NCBI GenBank assembly: GCA_900539835.1
Contig: UQDR01000029.1
Span: 1-20,366 of the forward strand
From: an uncultured Ruminococcus sp.
GTDB taxonomy: Bacteria; Bacillota; Clostridia; Oscillospirales; Ruminococcaceae
Direction: 5' to 3'
DNA: 20,366 nt
Below the pieces are notes generated by a model. The model worked only from the letters and a program-made list of their open reading frames with translations. It made no database searches and had not been told where the DNA came from. Shown here one piece after another: positions 14,724-20,366 of the stretch (position 1 is the stretch's first letter; every line of letters starts with the position of its first letter). Made by a program: the position numbers and the translations under genes.

Positions 14724-16127
14724 ATGAAGAATAAGACTATTTTAATGGTTCTTGACGGTCTGGATTTTAGTTATATTGTGAAGAATATTGAAAGTTTTAC
14801 ACTTTTTAAGGAGTGGTATGAAAAAGGTCAGCTTCATGCACTTGAATCTGTTGTGCCTGCTGATTCAATTCCTTCTTGGATCACAATATATACCGGTATG
14901 AATCCCGCTGAACACGGGGTTTTGGAAACCATTGATTACTTAAATAAAAAACAGCAGATACAAGGTCAATCTGCTGTTATTAAAGGGAAATCATTCTGGG
15001 ATAAAATTGGTTCAAAGGGCAAACGTGTTTTTATTTTTAATCCTTTCATTGCTTCTCCGGCATGGGATGTTAATGGGGTTATGGTTTGCAGATCAACTCT
15101 TGAGGAGAAAAATGAATTAACAACTAATCGACCGGATATTGTAGATTTATCCGTACTTGATCTTGGCGGAACATTGAAGAATAATCCGACAATGAAAGAA
15201 TTACCTCATTTTTTGGAAGAAACATGGAAGATGACAGACAGTCAATTTGATAACTTTCATAAATATTTTAAAGGGGGAAATTTTGATTTAGGATTTTTAG
15301 GCGTGACAACCCCTGACCGTTTGCAGCACATTACATGGAAGTATACAGATCCGGAGGATAGATGTTTCCCAAAGAATAATTCTTTTCAAAATGTAATTAA
15401 AGAGGGATATAAGTACTTTGAAAAGCAAGTTCAAAAGATGGTTGATTTATATAGTGAAGAATACAATATTATCGTGATCAGTGACCATGGCCACGGAAGA
15501 CGTTGTCAGAAAGTCTTTTATATAAATCAGTGGCTGATACAAAATGGATTTATTAAGAATAAATCGAAAAAGAAGCGTGCTGTTGAATACGCTAAAAATG
15601 CAACATTGACATTTCTTGCACGAATACATTGTGTACAGAAGGGAAGTAACTTTTTTAAGAAATTTAAGTTTGCACATAAAGTTAAAAATGCTGAGCATGT
15701 TTTTAAAAATAAAGGAACCATTTATGCTCCCAATTTTGACGGTGTAAATCCATTTGGAGGAATTGCCGTCAAGCGCAGCGGATTTGACAGTGATGAAGAG
15801 TATGAAGCAAAACGACAGGAGATTATTGATAAGCTGCTTCAGGTAAAACATAACGGAAAGCCTATTATGCTTTGGGTAAAACGCCGTGAGGATATATATA
15901 ACGGAGTAAAAGTGGAAAACTATCCTGAGATCGTCTATCGCATGGATAATGATTATGGAGTGGATCGAGGTATATATGGAAAACGAATTTTTGGAATCTC
16001 ACCTTTCCATGAGATAATTTCTGGCGGTCATAGATTTGAGGGCGTTATAATGAGTACAGACGAATCAATTATCAAAGATGTTGATTCGGTTTTGAAAATA
16101 CATAATACTATGTGTAATTTGTTTTGA
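14724..16127 (+). CDS. Alkaline phosphatase-superfamily phosphodiesterase / nucleotide pyrophosphatase-like protein
   Basis: The 467-residue protein fits the type I phosphodiesterase/nucleotide pyrophosphatase branch of the alkaline phosphatase superfamily, two-metal enzymes that hydrolyse or transfer phosphate esters. The expected ligands are visible in order: Asp11 in VLDGLD, a nucleophile candidate Ser48 in PADSIPSW with TGMNPAEHGV after it (57-66), Asp198 and His202 in TTPDRLQH, and Asp254, His255 and His257 in SDHGHG. No signal peptide or membrane segment is seen, so it appears cytoplasmic, unlike most wall-polymer phosphotransferases of this superfamily. It follows the kinase-like gene after nine bases with GAGGTTAAGG as ribosome site. 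A kinase/phosphodiesterase pair acting on the same intermediate is a reasonable guess. It might remove or transfer a phosphoryl-linked group; nothing shows which. Confidence 0.85.
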   Translation: MKNKTILMVLDGLDFSYIVKNIESFTLFKEWYEKGQLHALESVVPADSIPSWITIYTGMNPAEHGVLETIDYLNKKQQIQGQSAVIKGKSFWDKIGSKGKRVFIFNPFIASPAWDVNGVMVCRSTLEEKNELTTNRPDIVDLSVLDLGGTLKNNPTMKELPHFLEETWKMTDSQFDNFHKYFKGGNFDLGFLGVTTPDRLQHITWKYTDPEDRCFPKNNSFQNVIKEGYKYFEKQVQKMVDLYSEEYNIIVISDHGHGRRCQKVFYINQWLIQNGFIKNKSKKKRAVEYAKNATLTFLARIHCVQKGSNFFKKFKFAHKVKNAEHVFKNKGTIYAPNFDGVNPFGGIAVKRSGFDSDEEYEAKRQEIIDKLLQVKHNGKPIMLWVKRREDIYNGVKVENYPEIVYRMDNDYGVDRGIYGKRIFGISPFHEIISGGHRFEGVIMSTDESIIKDVDSVLKIHNTMCNLF

Positions 16128-16152
16128 GATAATTATATTAACAAATTTTACA

Positions 16153-16180
16153 TTGAATTAATTTAAACTTGGTGTAAGAA
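16153..16180 (+). promoter_or_regulatory. Weak possible internal promoter before the polymerase gene
   Basis: The 85-base gap before the polymerase gene is one of the longest inside the operon. TTGAAT (16153-16158) and TAAGAA (16175-16180) are 16 bp apart. The match is modest and the region is so AT-rich that chance is likely. Confidence 0.25.
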
Positions 16181-16212
16181 TATAAAAAAAGAGAGGACTT
16201 TAGAGAAATAAA

Positions 16213-17595
16213 ATGAAGTATATATTAGCGATGATGGCTATTGCCTTGGCAGTCTATTATTATAATAGAATATGCAAAGGCAAGGAGCGTGTTCTAAAAC
16301 TTATATATTTTGAATTGATATATAACTTAATAATTAAATTTATTATCGGAAATTTAGGCTTGCCTTCAGTACTTAACTATGTTACTGACTTCGTATTAAT
16401 ATGGATTGTAATAGAATATTTTCATGAAAAGAGATATAAAAAGCTTTATGTTCCTAAATCTCTTATGTTTTGCGTAAGTATATTAATCCTGATTTCTGTT
16501 ATTTCATTTGTTTTAAATTTATATTCACCGCTTTTGTATTTGTGGGGATTCCGTAATAATTTCCGCTTTTTAATTTTTGCTATCATGTGTGCAGTATATC
16601 TGAAAAAAGAAGATATTGCTGATATTATGAATATGCTTTATGGATTTTTCTTATTAAATATAGTTGTTGTTACTTATCAAGCATTCTTCGTTTCTTATTC
16701 ACAAACAGCAAAAGGTGATTTTATTTCAGGACTATATAGCAATGGTATGGAAAGAGGAGGCAATGCGTCGTTAAATTGGCTGATGTGTATTGTATGTACA
16801 TATTACATCGTACGTTTTTTAAATAAAGAAACCTCTATTTTTAATATGCTTATAGCAATTGCAGGTTCAATGTATATGTCAACAGTTGCTGAAATAAAGA
16901 TTTTCTATATTCAGATATTGTTAATTGGAATAATTTCACTTTTAATATGCCGAAAATCCTTTAAGACTATTGGATTTGTAATAGTTGGTGCAGTTGTCTT
17001 AATGCTTGGAATACGTGCTTTTTATATTCTGTTTCCGAATTTTGCCGACTTTTTTAATGCTGAAAATATATTAGATTATGTTACCAGAGATACCGGATAT
17101 GGAAGTGCTGGCAGCGGAACAAAAACCGGAATCGATAGATTGACTGCAATTTCATTTGTATTGGATAATTTCCTGAAAGACCCGATTCAGAAATTATTCG
17201 GAGTAGGCTTAGGTAATGCGGATTATTCCAGCTTCTCATTTCTGACATCAACATTTTACAGTGAAAATAGTTGGTCCGGATATCAGTTCTTCTATTCTTC
17301 ATTTATTACTATAGAAATGGGCTTAGTCGGATTAGTAAGCTATCTAATTGTTATTTTGAATTACTTTAAGAACGCAGTACAGTTTAAGTCAAAGGCAATA
17401 GAAGAAAAGTCTATAAAGCAGTTTGTGGTTATTATTTCTTTAATATGTTTTCTAATGATTTTTTCTAATCAAACAATGAAAATTGAAGCGTCAGGATATT
17501 TGGTACATTGTATGCTTGTGCTGCCATATGTACTGATGAAACCGGAAAATGATCTGCAAAAAAATAAGTTTAATATAAAAAATCAAGGAGTATAA
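16213..17595 (+). CDS. wzy: Wzy-like O-antigen/polysaccharide polymerase
   Basis: A 460-residue integral membrane protein with about 11-12 predicted hydrophobic segments, for example at roughly 1-17, 63-82, 86-101, 183-199, 207-242, 251-275 and 410-450. A large polar loop of about 95 residues (roughly 275-370) precedes the last segments. This pattern, together with the position among glycosyltransferases and next to a flippase gene, fits a Wzy polymerase that joins lipid-linked repeat units outside the membrane. Polymerases of this type share almost no primary sequence, so the call rests on topology and context; an O-antigen ligase-type protein is the main alternative. The ribosome site is poor: GAGAGG lies 16 bases from the ATG. 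Base composition is very AT-rich compared with ppdK. The C-terminal coding region contains the AAGGAG site of the next gene. Confidence 0.8.
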   Translation: MKYILAMMAIALAVYYYNRICKGKERVLKLIYFELIYNLIIKFIIGNLGLPSVLNYVTDFVLIWIVIEYFHEKRYKKLYVPKSLMFCVSILILISVISFVLNLYSPLLYLWGFRNNFRFLIFAIMCAVYLKKEDIADIMNMLYGFFLLNIVVVTYQAFFVSYSQTAKGDFISGLYSNGMERGGNASLNWLMCIVCTYYIVRFLNKETSIFNMLIAIAGSMYMSTVAEIKIFYIQILLIGIISLLICRKSFKTIGFVIVGAVVLMLGIRAFYILFPNFADFFNAENILDYVTRDTGYGSAGSGTKTGIDRLTAISFVLDNFLKDPIQKLFGVGLGNADYSSFSFLTSTFYSENSWSGYQFFYSSFITIEMGLVGLVSYLIVILNYFKNAVQFKSKAIEEKSIKQFVVIISLICFLMIFSNQTMKIEASGYLVHCMLVLPYVLMKPENDLQKNKFNIKNQGV

Positions 17596-17597
17596 TT

Positions 17598-18536
17598 ATG
17601 GGATTTAAGGTGTCTGTCATTGTACCAATATATAATGGAGAAAAATATATTGAAGGTTTGTGTAAACAACTGCAATTACAGACCTTGAATGATATTGAAG
17701 TAATTCTAATAGATGATGGATCTGAAGATAACAGCAGAAAAATAGCTGATGAATGTGCAAAAAAATATTCCAATGTTATATCAATTCATCAGGAAAATCA
17801 AGGTGTTTCGGTTGCAAGAAATAATGGAATCAATATAGCAACAGGAGAATACTTAGGATTTGTAGATGTAGATGACAGTATAGATTTAGATATGTATGAT
17901 ACTTTGTATCATACAGCTAAACATAATAATCTGGATGTTATATGTATGGAGCCTATAGGGAAAAGCGAAGAACTGACAGTTATAACTGAAAAAACAGAAA
18001 TGCTGTCGTATTTTTGTTTGTTTAAAATCCGTATGAGTGCTTGCTATAAATTATTCAGGAGATCTCTTTATCCGGGTTTTTCATTTCCTGAAGGTAAAAG
18101 AATCAATGAAGATGCAATGGCTGTATATCGTGCGATTTTAAATTCTGAAAGAATCGGTTGTATCAACATAGATAAATATCATTATAATCAGCATGAGGGC
18201 TCAAGCAGCAGATCGGCAGTTTTTACAGAAAAATATTTTGATGCTATAGAAATTGCAGACATGATCTATAATGAAATTATTGAATTATATCCTTCATTGA
18301 TTGACATGGCAGAAGCAAGAAAGGCGAGGACATACCTCCGCATTTCAAAGGTTTATTGTTTGAGGGGAGCTCCTAAAGAATATAAAGACAGGATGAATGA
18401 AATTAAAGAATATCTCAAAGCCTTACCCTTCAAAAAGCTGGGGGGATATTTCAATAAATATGATATTATTAGATATATTCTTTATTTATATGCTAAGCCT
18501 TTATTTTTATTAATGATTAATACCATAGATAAGTAA
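17598..18536 (+). CDS. GT2-family glycosyltransferase
   Basis: A 312-residue GT-A fold inverting glycosyltransferase, predicted to add one sugar to the repeat unit in the cytoplasm. The N-terminus KVSVIVPIYNGEKYI, LIDDGSEDNS (38-45), NQGVSVARNNGI (67-78) and the metal-binding DVDD (90-93) are classic GT2 motifs. Later INEDAMAVYRAI contains the ED pair usual for the catalytic-base region. The C-terminal third is basic and hydrophobic and may lie on the membrane. It begins two bases after the polymerase stop codon with AAGGAG as ribosome site, so the two are probably translated together. The sugar is unknown. Confidence 0.94.
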   Translation: MGFKVSVIVPIYNGEKYIEGLCKQLQLQTLNDIEVILIDDGSEDNSRKIADECAKKYSNVISIHQENQGVSVARNNGINIATGEYLGFVDVDDSIDLDMYDTLYHTAKHNNLDVICMEPIGKSEELTVITEKTEMLSYFCLFKIRMSACYKLFRRSLYPGFSFPEGKRINEDAMAVYRAILNSERIGCINIDKYHYNQHEGSSSRSAVFTEKYFDAIEIADMIYNEIIELYPSLIDMAEARKARTYLRISKVYCLRGAPKEYKDRMNEIKEYLKALPFKKLGGYFNKYDIIRYILYLYAKPLFLLMINTIDK

Positions 18537-18557
18537 ACTGCATTGAGGGTAACAAGA

Positions 18558-19691
18558 GTGAAAATATTATTAATTACATATAGTCGTACAAAAAACTATG
18601 GCGGAATTTTGCAGGCATATGGTCTGTATAAGTATTTAAAATTAAAAGGCAATGACGTGGATTTTATAGATTATATCCCACGTCGTTGTAATGTTTTTAA
18701 TAAGAAAGAATTTGTAGACGAGGCTGCGTCTAAAAGTAAGCTGTGGGGAAAATGTGCTTTCACAAAATGGCTGTTTTCTATAATAAGATATCCGGCTATG
18801 CGTCGGGCTGCTATGCCATTTTGGGACTTTATGAATAAGAATGCAACGTTTACAATGCCATACTATAATAATGTCGAATTATGCGTTGATGTGCCGAAAG
18901 CTGACGTGTACATCACCGGAAGCGATCAAGTTTGGAACAGTCAGTTCAGTTCAAATCAAGAGTTGGACCTGCCTTTTTATCTTTCATTTGTAGAAAAAGC
19001 AAAGAAAATTTCATATGCATCAAGCTTTGGCAGAGCTTCCTTGCCTGAAAAAGATAAGAAAATCGTTCAAGAGATGTTAGCAAAGTATAGTTCAATTTCA
19101 GTTCGTGAGAATTCCGGAAAAGAAATTTTGAGATCTATGGGCATAGATTCAGAGGTGGTAGTAGATCCTACAATTCTTTGTCCTTTAGAAGAATGGAATT
19201 CTATTGCTAATAAACAGCTGGATAAAAATTATATTCTTCTTTATCAGGTGAATTTTAATTCACAGATATATCAATTAGCAAAAGCTGTCGCCGCAGCGGA
19301 AGGCAAAAAGATAGTTACCATTACGTTAGACAGTAAAGATAAAAAGAACGTTAAAAGCGACTTAAAGGTTACACCGGCTATTGAAGATTGGCTTTCTTAT
19401 ATTAAATATGCCGATTTGGTGATAACAGATTCTTTTCATGCCAGTGTATTTTCAATTTTGTTTAAAAGAAAATTTATAGTAATCAGCGGTACTCGTAAAG
19501 GTATGTCTACACGAATCAGTAATTTGTTAGATTCAGTTTCATTACAGGAAAGAGAGGTAAACAGCTTCAATATTGATGAGGTATTATCTGTTGTTGATCA
19601 ATCTATTGATTGGGATAAATGTCATCAAAAGCTGAATCTGTTGAGAGATAAATCCAAAGAATGGTTAGATACAGCACTCTCTGATAAGTAA
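18558..19691 (+). CDS. Polysaccharide pyruvyl transferase family protein (second copy), GTG start
   Basis: A 377-residue PS_pyruv_trans family protein. I place the start at GTG 18558 because GAGGG (18545-18549) sits eight bases before it and the product then starts MKILLITYSR, as is normal for the family. A TTG at 18543 is in frame but has no ribosome site. Motifs: NYGGILQAYG (13-22), GSDQVW (121-126), SYASSFG (152-158), VREN (182-185), DPTI (203-206) and TDSFHAS (290-296). The last motif has Ala where the first copy has Gly. The two copies share motifs but differ widely between them, so they are not a recent duplication. Unlike the first copy, it has no FrhB-like partner beside it. A pyruvyl ketal or another PEP-derived group is possible. 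Confidence 0.88.
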   Translation: MKILLITYSRTKNYGGILQAYGLYKYLKLKGNDVDFIDYIPRRCNVFNKKEFVDEAASKSKLWGKCAFTKWLFSIIRYPAMRRAAMPFWDFMNKNATFTMPYYNNVELCVDVPKADVYITGSDQVWNSQFSSNQELDLPFYLSFVEKAKKISYASSFGRASLPEKDKKIVQEMLAKYSSISVRENSGKEILRSMGIDSEVVVDPTILCPLEEWNSIANKQLDKNYILLYQVNFNSQIYQLAKAVAAAEGKKIVTITLDSKDKKNVKSDLKVTPAIEDWLSYIKYADLVITDSFHASVFSILFKRKFIVISGTRKGMSTRISNLLDSVSLQEREVNSFNIDEVLSVVDQSIDWDKCHQKLNLLRDKSKEWLDTALSDK

Positions 19692-19716
19692 ATTGCAGGA
19701 AAGCGAGTAAAGATAT

Positions 19717-20366
19717 ATGAATGGAAATAAAAAAAATAAAGCTCTTTTAACCGGAACTATTACATATGCCATAGGTAGTTTTGGAACTAAGTTTCTTAAT
19801 TTTTTAATTGTTCCGCTTTATACTTATTTTATAATGCCGAAGGATTTAGGTGATTATGACTTATTGGTTACAACCGTCAGCCTCCTTTCTCCTTTATTGA
19901 CAATGAAAATATCAGACGCAGCGTATAGGTGGATTATAAAAGAAAAGGAAAATGAAATTCCATACATATCAGCCACTTATAAATTGCTGTTGAGAAACTG
20001 CTTGCTTTGTGCCGTAATTCTTTTATTAATAAATTGTTTTATTCCTATCTGGAATTGTTATTATTTTATCGCTATATTAATCGGAGACCGTATTTTAGAG
20101 TGCCTTCAAAAGCTTCTTCGTGGCGTAAAAAATCAAAAGCTCTTTGCCGCTTCCGGTCTGTTTCACACCGCTGTGTTGGTAGGACTTAATCTAATCAAGG
20201 TATGTTATTTGAAACAGGGCGTGGAAGCACTGTTGCAGAGCAGCGTAATCAGTCTTTATGCGACTATTATATTAATTTTAATTTTGGAAAAGAAGCTTCG
20301 TACCATAGACTTTAAACCGAATTATCGAACACATCAAAAAGAAATGCTTCGATATTCCATTCCGTT
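19717..20366 (+). CDS. wzx: Wzx-like polysaccharide flippase, 5' part only (runs off the window)
   Basis: From ATG 19717 the frame stays open to the last base of the window, giving 216 complete codons. The start MNGNKKNKALLTGTITYAIG, then SFGTKFLNFLIVPLYTYFI, is typical of the MATE/MOP-type polysaccharide transporter family, which flips undecaprenyl-linked repeat units outward. Several hydrophobic segments follow, at roughly 13-38, 94-119, 150-165 and 175-190, with LRYSIPF at the window end matching the conserved RYSxPL region. It follows the second pyruvyl-transferase gene after 25 bases; AGGA at about 19698 is a weak and distant ribosome site. Eight consecutive A residues (19729-19736) lie within codons 5-7. 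The rest of the gene lies outside the window. Confidence 0.88.
   Translation, partial: MNGNKKNKALLTGTITYAIGSFGTKFLNFLIVPLYTYFIMPKDLGDYDLLVTTVSLLSPLLTMKISDAAYRWIIKEKENEIPYISATYKLLLRNCLLCAVILLLINCFIPIWNCYYFIAILIGDRILECLQKLLRGVKNQKLFAASGLFHTAVLVGLNLIKVCYLKQGVEALLQSSVISLYATIILILILEKKLRTIDFKPNYRTHQKEMLRYSIP

Noticed and set aside
15447..15851. Minus-strand reading frame of 134 codons antisense to the phosphodiesterase
   Set aside because: The hydrophobic composition comes from the complement of Lys/Glu-rich codons; the plus-strand gene has clear active-site motifs.
18543..18557. TTG start for the second pyruvyl-transferase gene
   Set aside because: It has no ribosome site, whereas GTG 18558 has GAGGG eight bases upstream and gives the normal family N-terminus.
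20007..20189. Plus-strand 60-codon frame near the window end
   Set aside because: It is out of frame within the flippase gene, whose frame is open from 19717 to the window end.
1..20366. CRISPR arrays, insertion sequences, rRNA genes
   Set aside because: No regularly spaced long repeats, transposase motifs or rRNA sequence were found on either strand.

Overview
The window looks like chromosomal DNA of an anaerobic low-G+C Gram-positive bacterium (Bacillota, Clostridia; a Ruminococcus/Oscillospiraceae-like gut organism is my best guess). Evidence: AT-rich intergenic DNA with consensus-type sigma-A promoters, strong AGGAGG-type ribosome sites, short U-tailed terminators, a pyruvate phosphate dikinase very like the Clostridium symbiosum enzyme in length and active-site numbering, and FeS/radical-SAM proteins. 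The genus is inferred, not shown.

Layout. (1) Positions 1-232: a complete tRNA-Asn(GUU) with encoded CCA, two plus-strand terminators and one minus-strand terminator. (2) 266-3025, minus strand: ppdK with an extended -10 promoter and a structured leader. (3) 3178-4772, plus strand: glmU with a consensus promoter, a leader that can form two mutually exclusive hairpins, and a terminator; a 14-bp perfect inverted repeat follows at 4804-4848. (4) 4909 to the window end, all plus strand: a polysaccharide biosynthesis operon that is cut off by the window edge. It starts with a good promoter and a ~125-nt leader with GTCGT repeats and two possible mini-ORFs. Then come two GT4 glycosyltransferases, glmS, a radical SAM/SPASM protein, a polysaccharide pyruvyl-transferase-family protein, an FrhB-like ferredoxin-domain protein, a third GT4, a thymidylate-kinase-like P-loop kinase, an alkaline-phosphatase-superfamily phosphodiesterase, a Wzy-like polymerase, a GT2 glycosyltransferase, a second pyruvyl-transferase-family protein and the first 216 codons of a Wzx-like flippase.

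How the genes fit together. GlmS makes glucosamine-6-phosphate and GlmU makes UDP-GlcNAc, so the two genes around the start of the locus supply the amino-sugar precursor. At least four glycosyltransferases would build a repeat unit on a lipid carrier; Wzx would flip it and Wzy would polymerise it, which is the classic Wzx/Wzy route to a capsule, exopolysaccharide or wall polysaccharide. Two blocks go beyond this standard kit and are the most interesting part: radical SAM + pyruvyl-transferase family + FrhB-like FeS protein (9454-13017), and GT4 + TMPK-like kinase + AlkP-superfamily enzyme (13038-16127). Both look like tightly linked tailoring modules whose chemistry I cannot assign from sequence. 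No mobile element, CRISPR array or rRNA is visible.
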